64,000 bases of DNA from Pannonibacter phragmitetus_B. GTDB taxonomy: Bacteria; Pseudomonadota; Alphaproteobacteria; Rhizobiales; Stappiaceae. Position 1 is the first letter of the stretch, and each line of letters starts with the position of its first letter. Below are positions 44,989 to 53,866 of this stretch, piece by piece. The translations under genes were made by a program, and so were the position numbers. The stretch is taken from positions 2,294,001 through 2,358,000 of the forward strand of contig NZ_JBNINT010000001.1 of the NCBI RefSeq assembly GCF_050510895.1, read 5' to 3'. The notes below the pieces were generated by a model, which was not told the origin of the DNA, made no database searches, and was given only the letters and a program-made list of their open reading frames with translations.

Positions 44989-45113
44989 AACAGGATCAAC
45001 GCCGGTAGACTGCCGCATTCCAGCAATCGCGCCTTGCGGTGGCGGGCAATCTGGCGGATGAATGGCGGGCGGCGCGGAGCCGCGGCAGAAGCAGCACCCG
45101 AGTTCCAGAGCCA

Positions 45114-45896
45114 ATGACCCAGAGAGAAATCCACCCCGGCCGCATCGCGCTGGTTGCCAGTGACACGGAGGAGGCCCATCAGGCACTCACCGCGCTGACG
45201 GCGCTGTATGGCAACGCCACACCTGGCGAAGCGGATGTGATCGTGGCTCTCGGCGGCGATGGCCTGATGCTTCAGACCCTGCACCGCTTCATGAATTCCG
45301 GCATTCCGATCTATGGCATGAACCGGGGTTCCGTCGGCTTTCTGATGAACGAGTATCAGCAGGACGGCCTGCTGGAGCGGCTGGCGGCTGCGGATGTGAC
45401 GACGATCCACCCGCTCTACATGCAAGCGATCGATCAGGCCGGCGTGCAGCACAGTGCCCGTGCCATCAACGAGGTTTCCCTGCTGCGCCAGACCTATCAG
45501 GCGGCCAAACTGCGCATTTCGGTGGATGGCCGCGAACGGCTGGAAGAACTGATCTGTGACGGCTGTCTCGTGTCGACCCCTGCGGGCAGCACAGCCTACA
45601 ATCTGTCCGCCCACGGACCCATCCTGCCGATTTCGGCCCCGCTGCTGGCACTGACCCCAATCAGCGCCTTCCGTCCCCGCCGCTGGCGCGGCGCACTGGT
45701 GCCCAATCATGCGGTTGTTGAAATCGAGGTGATGGAGAGCGCCAAGCGCCCGGTCAGCGCCGCAGCCGATCACACGGAAATCCGCAATGTGGCAAAGGTA
45801 AGCGTGCGCGAGGACAAGAGCTCTGCCTGCCTGATCATGTCGGACGCAGGCCATGGCTGGGACGAGCGCATCCTTAGTGAAATGTTCCGCTATTGA
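45114..45896 (+). CDS. nadK: NAD kinase
   Basis: Phosphorylates NAD to NADP. Start ATG 45114 (MTQREIHPGRIALVAS), 260 aa, the short alphaproteobacterial form. GGDGLMLQTLH nucleotide motif and the SLRP-like SAYNLSAHGPI segment with CDGCLVSTPAGSTAYNLS are present. Intact. Upstream codons to 45039 lack similarity. Confidence 0.93.
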   Translation: MTQREIHPGRIALVASDTEEAHQALTALTALYGNATPGEADVIVALGGDGLMLQTLHRFMNSGIPIYGMNRGSVGFLMNEYQQDGLLERLAAADVTTIHPLYMQAIDQAGVQHSARAINEVSLLRQTYQAAKLRISVDGRERLEELICDGCLVSTPAGSTAYNLSAHGPILPISAPLLALTPISAFRPRRWRGALVPNHAVVEIEVMESAKRPVSAAADHTEIRNVAKVSVREDKSSACLIMSDAGHGWDERILSEMFRY

Positions 45897-45954
45897 CCTT
45901 GAACTGTCTCAAGCGGATTCTCGGACAGTACAGGCAGGGGCAAGGAAGCAGATC

Positions 45955-46479
45955 ATGATCAGCGATGACGATCTTCAGGGCAGCGACGTGGAATTTGTCA
46001 CGCCGCCAACGGACCTGCGCAAGAAGGTGCGGGTGATGAGCCAGCGTGAGGCGGCCAAGTTCGACCCCATCAAGGCGGCTGAAGCAGCACTGGAGCGGCT
46101 GTCTGTCCAGTTCGACGGCTGGATGCACAAGGAGACCGGGCAGCTGTTCGCCGACTGGAGCCTCATCGAGGCGGAGGGGCTGAACGACACGACCCTCGCG
46201 AAACTCTACAATACGGTTCACAACATCAAGGGGCAGGCACAGACGCTCGGCTATCCGCTGGCAGGGGCCGTGGCGGGAAGTCTCTGCCATCTGATCGAAG
46301 CGGTAAATACACCTGCACACCTGCCACTGACACTTCTGCGCCAGCATGTGGACGCGATCCGCGCCATCGTGGCCGAAGAAGCCCGGGACGTGGCTAATCC
46401 GACCGGCGCGGCTCTTTTGCACAAGCTGCAGGACGTGACACAGGATTATATCGAACGCACTGTCCCTGCTAAGGACTGA
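45955..46479 (+). CDS. Hpt (histidine phosphotransfer) domain protein
   Basis: 174 aa from ATG 45955, behind AAGGA. The C-terminal two thirds are helical, with KLYNTVHNIKGQAQTLGYPLAG: the His in HNIKG is the expected phosphoryl acceptor of an Hpt four-helix bundle. The first 40 residues are acidic and unstructured. Soluble, no kinase or receiver domain, so it would relay phosphate between other two-component proteins. Its position next to nadK gives no partner. Confidence 0.8.
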   Translation: MISDDDLQGSDVEFVTPPTDLRKKVRVMSQREAAKFDPIKAAEAALERLSVQFDGWMHKETGQLFADWSLIEAEGLNDTTLAKLYNTVHNIKGQAQTLGYPLAGAVAGSLCHLIEAVNTPAHLPLTLLRQHVDAIRAIVAEEARDVANPTGAALLHKLQDVTQDYIERTVPAKD

Positions 46480-46501
46480 GCCTGACGCACAGGCCCTGGC
46501 T

Positions 46502-47653
46502 CTACGCAGCGGCCAGAAGTTCCGTGGTCACCAGCATCCGCGCTTCCTCACGGGCAGCTTCCAGGACCAGCGTCCGCATCAGGGCGAAGACATCCTCCAC
46601 CCCGCCGCTAACAGCCATGTCTTCAAGCCCGGCACTGATGGCCTCCATCACGGCGCGAGTTGTGGCGGGGGCCTGATCCTGCAGGAAACTGCAATCCGCC
46701 TCCCTGTAAGTCTCGACCATCAGCTGAAACACAGCGACCGTGCGCTGGGGCAGACCGGTGGCCATGAGCAGGGAGCGAAGGGCTCCGGCACGTCCGGTGG
46801 CCAGCAGATCCGCCACCCGCGCCTGCGGCTGGCCGCAAAGAGCGGACAGGCAGGCAGACAGAACCCGAAGCCGGCCCATACCGGCGGCCCGTAGCATCAA
46901 ACGGGCCGTGAGTTGACCGCCTGCGCGCAGATGTTCAACGAGACCGGCCAGTTCCGCGTCCGTTGCTCCGGTCGCCAGCACCACGGTCGCACGCTCGCGG
47001 GCTTCCTCAAGATAGGTCTCTGCGCTTTCCGTAAGCGCCTCGCCGGCAAGCACCAGCGCCTGAGCTTTCAGGCCATCGGTCAAGGCTGTCAGCAGTGTGT
47101 GGCGGATGGTCAGCGGCAGCCCGGCGCGGGCCAGAAGCCGGCTGCGCACTGCGGCGTCGTCGGCAAAGCGTTCGGCAAGACGGGACAGGCTGAAAGAGAC
47201 GATCACCGCATCGGGATTGTCGAGCAACACGGCGCAGGCTTCCGGTCCAGCCACTTCCGCCAGCGCAGCAGCGACTGGTGCTGAAAGGTTCCGGCGCCGG
47301 GCAATGGCGCATTGCACCGCGCCGCAGCCTTCCGCAGCCAGATCGATCAAATCGCAGTCTGGCACCAGCGGCGAAAATTCGAGGATGGGCGAGGCAATCA
47401 GCGCTGCATCACGGGCAAGCGCCAGCACCACGGGGCGCGGCGCGTCCTCCCGGCGGGCAAAGACGTCTGCAAGAGCAAAGCGGACTTCAGGCGCGGGATC
47501 ATCCAGCAGATAGGTCAATGCAGCCTGACAGTCGCCCCGCTCTGCCTCGCTCATCGGCGAATGCAGGAAGGCGCGCGCGAGCGCAGCGGTGGCCTCGGCG
47601 CGCTCTGCAGGCGCTGCCGTACCGGCCCAGGACAGAAACTGACGAATGATCAT
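46502..47653 (-). CDS. DUF2336 domain-containing protein
   Basis: 383 aa from ATG 47653 (MIIRQFLSWAG). Helical-repeat protein: regular Ala/Leu/Arg-rich helices such as RADLLATGRAGALRSLLMATG and DDPAPEVRFALADVFARR look like HEAT-type repeats. The pattern LLDDPAPEVRFALADVFA is typical of the alphaproteobacterial DUF2336 group, whose function is unknown. Convergent with the Hpt gene (22-bp gap). Confidence 0.8.
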   Translation of the reverse strand: MIIRQFLSWAGTAAPAERAEATAALARAFLHSPMSEAERGDCQAALTYLLDDPAPEVRFALADVFARREDAPRPVVLALARDAALIASPILEFSPLVPDCDLIDLAAEGCGAVQCAIARRRNLSAPVAAALAEVAGPEACAVLLDNPDAVIVSFSLSRLAERFADDAAVRSRLLARAGLPLTIRHTLLTALTDGLKAQALVLAGEALTESAETYLEEARERATVVLATGATDAELAGLVEHLRAGGQLTARLMLRAAGMGRLRVLSACLSALCGQPQARVADLLATGRAGALRSLLMATGLPQRTVAVFQLMVETYREADCSFLQDQAPATTRAVMEAISAGLEDMAVSGGVEDVFALMRTLVLEAAREEARMLVTTELLAAA

Positions 47654-47779
47654 GACGCGTGACCCGAACACACAATGCACCTCAACAAGGTGCAAATCAC
47701 AGTGCCACGCAAAGGCTTAACGTTCGGTTCACCATAAATGAGGCAGAGGTCCGCCACTGCCAGCGCCGCCCTTGCCTGC

Positions 47780-48789
47780 TCAGGCCGGCGGCAGCAAATC
47801 GCGCTTCACGCCGAGCGGCGCATAGTTGAGGAAGCCGGTCAGATCCAGAGGCCCGTCCTGCGTCTGGGCAATAGCCCCTTCCCCGCCCGCCAGCTGGGCC
47901 ACCACACGTGTGCCGCCAACAGCGCGAGAGAACACGTGATCATCTTTCACACCGGCGAAGGCCGCCAGATAGCTGCCGGACATGGTCGCCTTGCGCGAGC
48001 CAGCATCATCGCGGAACAGGGCCTCAAAGGGTGCGCTGGTCTCAGCGGCCTGGAAGGCTCTGTCCACCCGTGCCCCTACCGGATCGCCCGAACCGGACTC
48101 CTCGGCAAAGCCGGTCAGGATGCGGCTCTTTGGCAGATCATCCGTGCCCTGCGCCGAAGCGACCATCACGGCAGCGGACCCATCATGCTTGCTGACGAGA
48201 ACGTCATAGACCTGCGCCAGCGTCCGGGCTGACCCGGCATCATCATAGAAGATGGCCCGGTTGGCCTTCGCCTGGGCAGGAAACATCTGGGCGGCGGAAC
48301 TCTCCGGGCTCACCTGCGCCGAATTGATCAGCCGCGATGCACCTTGCGCGCCAAGGAAATGGGCAATGTAAAGCTCGCCCTGCTTCGGATCCCGGCCAAG
48401 GCGATTGGAGAGGAACTCGGCATTCTTGCGGGTGAATTCACCTGCCATGCGGGAGGAAACCTCCGGATCCTTGCGCAGGTCCAGAATCTCCTGACGCATA
48501 TCGGGATCGCTGACACGGTATTTTCCGGTGGCCGTCTTTTCGATCTGATCGGCATAAGACTGCAGGCCGTGCCTGCCGCCGCTGTCCTTGACAGTTTCAA
48601 GCCAGGTCTGTTCAACAAACTGGAACAGACCGGTCGCACTGGAGGTCTTCGACTGCGCCGCGGGCTGGAACGAGGATCCCGCGCAGCCGTCTTCAGCAGG
48701 TAGTCGAAAGACGTCCCCGTCGTAGTGCTTGCGGTCTGGAAGGCTTGCTCGATCCGCGACGCGATCGAGGTGGAGTCTGCAACACGCAT
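47780..48789 (-). CDS. Lytic-transglycosylase-like (lysozyme-fold) protein, frameshifted
   Basis: About 336 aa after repair, from ATG 48789 (MRVADSTSIASRIEQAFQTA). The SLT-type core should read AARESSFQPAAQSKTSSATGLFQFVEQTWLETV, with the catalytic Glu before SSF; it is broken at GGATCC (48674-48679), one base short. E-S requires GARTCN, so a GANTC site was there. The long C-terminal half has low similarity. No clear signal peptide at this start, as in flagellar-rod or export-associated transglycosylases. The upstream CtrA box suggests cell-cycle control. Confidence 0.82.
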
Positions 48790-48844
48790 GAACCCGTCTC
48801 CTCGATGTAAAGATTACCACACGGTTAAGATCCAGTCCAAATGG

Positions 48845-48860
48845 TTAACAAATAGTTAAC
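48845..48860 (-). promoter_or_regulatory. CtrA-type box
   Basis: TTAA-N7-TTAAC, the full CtrA consensus of Alphaproteobacteria, continues on the minus strand as TTAACCAT, the preferred half-site. It lies about 56-71 bp before the transglycosylase start, and further TTAA(C) half-sites occur at about 48825 and 48876. Confidence 0.6.
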
Positions 48861-48993
48861 GCGCATCCAGTACCGGTTAACGAGCGTGAATTTCAATGGG
48901 AAAGAGGCCGAAAACCCTGACAGATATGCGGATAGTTCGCCGGAACAAGCCGGACCGCTAAGCCTGAAGCCGTCGCGGTCCGGCAAAAGCGAC

Positions 48994-49596
48994 TCACCCT
49001 TTGGGGCGGGTGAGCTCAAAAACGTCACGGGTAACGTCATAATCCTTGTAACCAAGGCGGGAAAGCAGCTCCAGCCGCGAGGGCACGACACGGCCATTCT
49101 CGATGATGCTGTCATCGATATGAACGCCGATCACCTGTCCCAGAACCATGTAGTTCTGGACAGCATTGCCATCGAGGTCCTTCAACTGCTGGATTTGCAG
49201 CATCCGGCATTCAAGCGCCGCCTTGGCCCGCTTCACGCGTGGCACCTTGACCAGATTGGAGGGTGCCATTTCGAGGCCGGCCAGCTCGAATTCGGACACT
49301 TCGGGACCAACAGGGGCGGAGGTTGCGTTCATCTCGTCGCGCAGGTCATGGCTGACGATATTGCACACGAACTCGCCCGTCGCTTCGATGTTGCGCACGC
49401 TGTCCTTCCAGCCGGAGGAGGAGAACATGACGATCGGCGGCGTATCAGCCACGGCGTTGAAGAAGCTGTAAGGGGCGAGGTTCGCCGTGCCCTCCGCACT
49501 CAGGGACGAGATCCAGCCGATGGGGCGCGGCGCAACAAGGGCCTTGAAGGGGTTGAAGGCCAGCCCATGAGCATTGGAAACGGTGTCATAGAACAA
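48994..49596 (-). CDS. Flavin reductase family protein
   Basis: About 200 aa from TTG 49596 (LLFYDTVSNAHGLAFNPFKA); GGGGAG lies seven bases upstream and the frame before it has no similarity. FMN-binding split-barrel fold: RPIGWISSLSAEGTANLAPYSFFNAVADTPP is the family block. It begins 4 bp after the nitroreductase stop, so the two flavoproteins are co-translated. Substrate unknown. Confidence 0.85.
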   Translation of the reverse strand: MFYDTVSNAHGLAFNPFKALVAPRPIGWISSLSAEGTANLAPYSFFNAVADTPPIVMFSSSGWKDSVRNIEATGEFVCNIVSHDLRDEMNATSAPVGPEVSEFELAGLEMAPSNLVKVPRVKRAKAALECRMLQIQQLKDLDGNAVQNYMVLGQVIGVHIDDSIIENGRVVPSRLELLSRLGYKDYDVTRDVFELTRPKG

Positions 49597-49600
49597 CAGC

Positions 49601-50194
49601 TTACTCCCCGGCCCAGTGGGTAACGATGCTGGCAAGCTCCGGGCGCGGACGCTCGAACGGCGCCTGCGTCGGCGTTCCGATATGGATGAAACCGGCGAAG
49701 CGCTCTCCCTCGGTTGCCCCAAGATAGCGCGCCGCCTCGTCATCGAAACTGTACCACTCGCTGATCCACTGCGCACCGAACCCGGCTGCCGTGGCTGCAG
49801 TGAGAATGTTCATGCAGGCGGCACCGGCCGACAGCTCCTGCTCCCACACCGGAATCTTCGGATGAACGGCAGCGCGGCTCAGAACGCCGATCACGACACC
49901 CGAACGGATAAAGCGGTTGAGTTCCTGCGTTCTCTGCGCCTCCGAGAGCGGGCCATTCCGGCTTTCTGCAAGGGCTGCCAGACGTTCACCGATTCTGCTG
50001 CGTACCTCCCCCGCATAGACGACAAAGCGCCAGGGTGCGAGTTTCCCGTGGTCGGGAACACGCGCGCCAATGGTGAGGATCTTTTCCAAGGTTTCTGCAT
50101 CTGGGCCGGGCTCGGACAGGGTTATGGCCAGATGCGACCGGCGGGCTAGCAGAAAGTCGGTAACATGCGGATACGGCTTGGCAAATTCGCTCAT
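49601..50194 (-). CDS. Nitroreductase family protein
   Basis: 197 aa. FMN-dependent NAD(P)H oxidoreductase fold: LLARRSHLAITL, ARVPDHGKLAPWRFVV, and GFGAQWISEWYS are typical of the YdjA/RutE-like short nitroreductases. Paired with the downstream flavin reductase. Physiological substrate cannot be read from sequence. Confidence 0.87.
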   Translation of the reverse strand: MSEFAKPYPHVTDFLLARRSHLAITLSEPGPDAETLEKILTIGARVPDHGKLAPWRFVVYAGEVRSRIGERLAALAESRNGPLSEAQRTQELNRFIRSGVVIGVLSRAAVHPKIPVWEQELSAGAACMNILTAATAAGFGAQWISEWYSFDDEAARYLGATEGERFAGFIHIGTPTQAPFERPRPELASIVTHWAGE

Positions 50195-50420
50195 GGAAGC
50201 CTCTAAAGCGGTGGGATAAAATCTGGCAAAAGTGGTAAGCTTTTAACCTCACTTGTCAACCGGGCTTGCATGCGACTTGAATTCGCCCGATTTTCCGGGC
50301 CATTAACTCTCTGGAAACGGATGTGGCAGCCCATGGCCACAGCATCCGGAAGCATGAATTGGCCTTTGCCGGATCTGACAGAAGATCCGCAGCGAGTGGC
50401 AGAGGGCCAGCGCAGGAAAA

Positions 50421-51592
50421 ATGATGACGGGAAACAACCGCAGCGCAGGACTGGCACGGACTTTAAGGCGCGCTCTGACCGCAGCCTTTATGGCTCTTCT
50501 TGCAATGCAGACAGCGGCGGCGGCCCAGGAGGCGACGGCCGTGCCAGCGGACCAGCAGCCCCCTCTCTGGATTCAGGCACGGCTTTCTCTGCGCCATTGT
50601 CCCCTCCGACACCTCTGGGAAAGCCGCATCTCCCGGGATCCCCCGAGGGCGTCTCGCCGGATCCCTCCGCGGTTGAGGGCGCCACGGCGGCGGTCCCGCT
50701 TCTGTCGCCAGAGGACCCCGCAAGCCGTTTCAACGACACGCTCGTGCCCTATGCACCGTCCAATACGTTGACGGATGGCACTCAGTCAGGCCTTGAAAAG
50801 GGTGCCGTTTATCTGGTTGCGCGGCTGACGGAAGGAGCAGCGCAGATCTCTGACGGACTGCTCTGGCGGGTTTATGGAGAAGCCCCGAATGCCAGTGGCG
50901 AACTGGAACTGGTGGCAACGGCCATGGGTGGAGATGCAGAGTTCCGGCTCGATCCCGGCACCTATCTCATCCACACCTCCTACGGCTTTGCAGGCTCTAC
51001 CAACCGTCTTGTCGTTGGCCGCGGCGTCTATTCCAAGACGGTCGTGCTCAATGCTGGGGGCATAAAGCTGAACGCAGCCCTTGGCCCGGATGATCCCCTG
51101 CCGGCAGATGACCTGCGGTTCGACATTCTCGGCATGAATTTCAACGCCATAGGAGAGCGCGAGGTCATCGTTTCCGGCGTCAAGCCTGAGACCATCGTGC
51201 GCCTCAATGCCGGTACCTATCATGTGGTCAGCCGTTATGGCGATGTGAATGCCATCGTGCGTGCGGACATCTCCGTTGAAGCGGGCAAACTGACGTCAGC
51301 AACGCTGTTCCAGAATGCGGCCAGTGTGACACTCAAGCTCGTCAACGAACTGGGCGGCGAGGCTATCGCCAATACGGCCTGGACCATCCTCACGCCCGGC
51401 GGCGACACAGTGGTGGAAGGCAACGGCGCCTTTCCATCCTTCATTCTCGCAGCAGGTGAGTACGAAGTGGTCGCCCGGAACAATGGCGTCAACTACAGCC
51501 GCAATTTCACGGTCGTCTCCGGCGAGAATGAAGAGGTCGAGGTGCTCGCCCGTACCGAAACCTCCAACGCCAGCCAGCTCCCGCAAAACTGA
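50421..51592 (+). CDS. Secreted protein with three beta-sandwich-like repeats, frameshifted
   Basis: About 390 aa after adding one base in the five-C run 50559-50563. Signal peptide: RTLRRALTAAFMALLAMQTAAAAQ. A Pro/Ser-rich linker (about 45-105) follows, then three repeats ending in similar strands: DPGTYLIHTSYGFAGSTNRLVV, NAGTYHVVSRYGDVNAIVRADI and AAGEYEVVARNNGVNYSRNFTV, each closing with V-x-x-G. No lipobox or catalytic motif. I do not recognise a named family; exported, probably periplasmic, function unknown. Ends before a strong terminator. Confidence 0.7.
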
Positions 51593-51614
51593 CAGGCACA
51601 GTTCAACAGACATG

Positions 51615-51652
51615 AAAAGACCGCCGCAGCTTTCGCCACGGCGGTCTTTTTG
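51615..51652. terminator. Bidirectional intrinsic terminator
   Basis: AAAAGACCGCCG pairs with CGGCGGTCTTTT around a twelve-base loop, with a further T. Serves the plus-strand secreted protein and, convergently, thrS on the minus strand. Confidence 0.88.
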
Positions 51653-51681
51653 TTCCTGTTTCCCGGAACGCCCCGCAGCCG

Positions 51682-53664
51682 TCAGCCGCGGGCGCGCTTC
51701 AGGTCCGGCGCCACGGCCTCTTCGACGAAAGCAGCAATCGCATCATCCAGGCCCATCGGCGTCTGGTTCTGCGAACCGAGACGGCGGACGTTGACTGTGC
51801 GCTCTTCTGACTCGCGCTTGCCGCAAACGAGGATGACCGGCACCTTGGCCAGCGAATGCTCGCGGACCTTGTAGTTGATCTTCTCGTTTCGCAGGTCGAG
51901 ATCAGCCCGGATGCCTGCCTTGCCCAGCGCCGCATGCACCTCGCGCGCGTAGTCATCCGCTTCTGAGGTGATGGTGGCAACCACGACCTGCTTGGGCGCA
52001 AGCCACAGCGGGAAGTGACCGGCAAAGTTCTCGATGAGGATGCCGAGGAAGCGTTCCATCGAGCCGCAGATGGCGCGGTGAATCATCACCGGCGTCTTCT
52101 TCTCGCCGTCCTTGTCCACGTAGAAGGCGCCGAAGCGTTCCGGCAGGTTGAAGTCCACCTGCGTGGTACCGCACTGCCATTCACGGCCGATGGCATCCTT
52201 CAGCGTGTATTCGAACTTCGGACCATAGAACGCGCCCTCGCCCGGCAGAATGCCGGTCTTGATGCGGCCGCCGGACTGTTCCTCGATCTGCTTCAGAACG
52301 CGGGTCATCACCTCTTCGGCGTGATCCCAAAGCTCGTCGGAGCCGACGCGCTTTTCCGGGCGGGTGGAGAGCTTGACGACGATCTCGTTGAAGCCGAAGT
52401 CCTCGTAGACCGACAGGATCAGATCGTTGATCTTGAGGCACTCGGCGGCCATCTGCTCTTCGGTGCAGAAGATGTGGGCGTCGTCCTGCGTGAAGCCGCG
52501 CACGCGCATCAGCCCGTGCATGGCGCCCGAAGGCTCATAGCGGTGCACCACACCGAATTCTGCCATGCGCAGCGGCAGGTCGCGGTAGCTCTTCAGCCCA
52601 TGCTTGAAGATCTGCACGTGACCGGGACAGTTCATGGGCTTCAGCGCGAAGATGCGCTCATCCTCGGCTTCCGGGTCGGCACACTGCACGGAGAACATGT
52701 TCTCCTTGTACCAGCCCCAGTGACCGGAGGTTTCCCACAGCGAGGTATCCAGCACCTGCGGCGCGTTCACCTCATCATAGTCACCAGAAAGACGGCGGCG
52801 CATGTAGGCAACAAGGCTCTGGAACAGGCTCCAGCCCTTGGCATGCCAGAACACAACGCCCGGACCTTCCTCCTGGAAGTGGAACAGGTCCATCTCGCGG
52901 CCGAGCTTGCGGTGGTCGCGCTTCTCCGCCTCTTCCAGCATGTGCAGATAGGCCTTCAGATCAGCCTCATTCGCCCATGCGGTGGCGTAGATGCGGGTCA
53001 GCATCTCGTTGTTGCTGTCACCGCGCCAGTAGGCTCCAGCCACCTTCATCAGCTTGAAGGCATCGCCGATCTGGCGGGTAGAGGCCATATGCGGGCCACG
53101 GCAGAGGTCCAGCCACTGGCCCTGCTTGTAGATCTTCAGATCCTGACCTTCGGGGATCGCGTCAACCAGCTCGACCTTGTAGGTCTCGCCCTTGGCGGCA
53201 AAATAGCGCTTGGCTTCCTCGCGGGACCAGATTTCCTTGGTGAAGGCCGCGCCGCGCGCGATGATCTCGCGCATCTTCTTCTCGATGACCGGCAGGTCTT
53301 CGGGCGTGAAGGGCCAATCCTCGCGGGTGTCCGGATGGACGCGCTTGAAGTCGTAGTAGAAGCCGTTCTCGATCACCGGGCCGATGGTGACCTGGGTCCC
53401 CGGCCAGATTTCCTGCACAGCCTCGGCCATCACGTGGGCCGCATCGTGGCGGATCAGCTCCAGGGCGCGCGGGTCCTCGCGGGTCACGATCTCGATGCGC
53501 GCATCCGCCGTGATGGCATCCGAAAGATCGCGCAGCTCGCCATCAAGGGTCATCGCCACGGCCTTCTTGGCCAGCGACTTGGAAATGCCCTCGGCAACGG
53601 CGGCACCGGTGGTGCCGGCCTCATAGGAGCGCACGGAATTGTCGGGGAAAGTCAGATTGATCAT
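51682..53664 (-). CDS. thrS: Threonine-tRNA ligase
   Basis: 660 aa, intact. N-terminal TGS domain (about 1-62), editing domain with HDAAHVMAEAVQEIWPG (about 73-), class II catalytic core with MNCPGHVQIFKHG, RYEPSGAMHGLMRVRGF and the C-terminal anticodon domain. The zinc ligand Cys in MNCPGH is present. Confidence 0.97.
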   Translation of the reverse strand: MINLTFPDNSVRSYEAGTTGAAVAEGISKSLAKKAVAMTLDGELRDLSDAITADARIEIVTREDPRALELIRHDAAHVMAEAVQEIWPGTQVTIGPVIENGFYYDFKRVHPDTREDWPFTPEDLPVIEKKMREIIARGAAFTKEIWSREEAKRYFAAKGETYKVELVDAIPEGQDLKIYKQGQWLDLCRGPHMASTRQIGDAFKLMKVAGAYWRGDSNNEMLTRIYATAWANEADLKAYLHMLEEAEKRDHRKLGREMDLFHFQEEGPGVVFWHAKGWSLFQSLVAYMRRRLSGDYDEVNAPQVLDTSLWETSGHWGWYKENMFSVQCADPEAEDERIFALKPMNCPGHVQIFKHGLKSYRDLPLRMAEFGVVHRYEPSGAMHGLMRVRGFTQDDAHIFCTEEQMAAECLKINDLILSVYEDFGFNEIVVKLSTRPEKRVGSDELWDHAEEVMTRVLKQIEEQSGGRIKTGILPGEGAFYGPKFEYTLKDAIGREWQCGTTQVDFNLPERFGAFYVDKDGEKKTPVMIHRAICGSMERFLGILIENFAGHFPLWLAPKQVVVATITSEADDYAREVHAALGKAGIRADLDLRNEKINYKVREHSLAKVPVILVCGKRESEERTVNVRRLGSQNQTPMGLDDAIAAFVEEAVAPDLKRARG

Positions 53665-53800
53665 CAGTCATCTCCTGCTCACTCCTGCAGACGAGGCAGG
53701 TAAGCTTTTGTGTTTTTCGACTGGGTCTGAATAAGGGATTTGCGCTTGAGGGACAACCTCTGCAGCTCAGGCAATTGTGCTGCCTCTGCAAAGCCTGAAC

Positions 53801-53836
53801 AAAAACGAACGGGCTGGTCCTTGCGGACCAGCCCGT
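53801..53836 (-). terminator. Intrinsic terminator of the second chemoreceptor
   Basis: A perfect 12-bp stem (ACGGGCTGGTCC with its complement) closes on GCAA, and TCGTTTTTG follows on the minus strand, 31 bp past the stop. Confidence 0.9.
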
Positions 53837-53866
53837 TGCATCGCTTCCGGTTATGAGACCGGCAGA

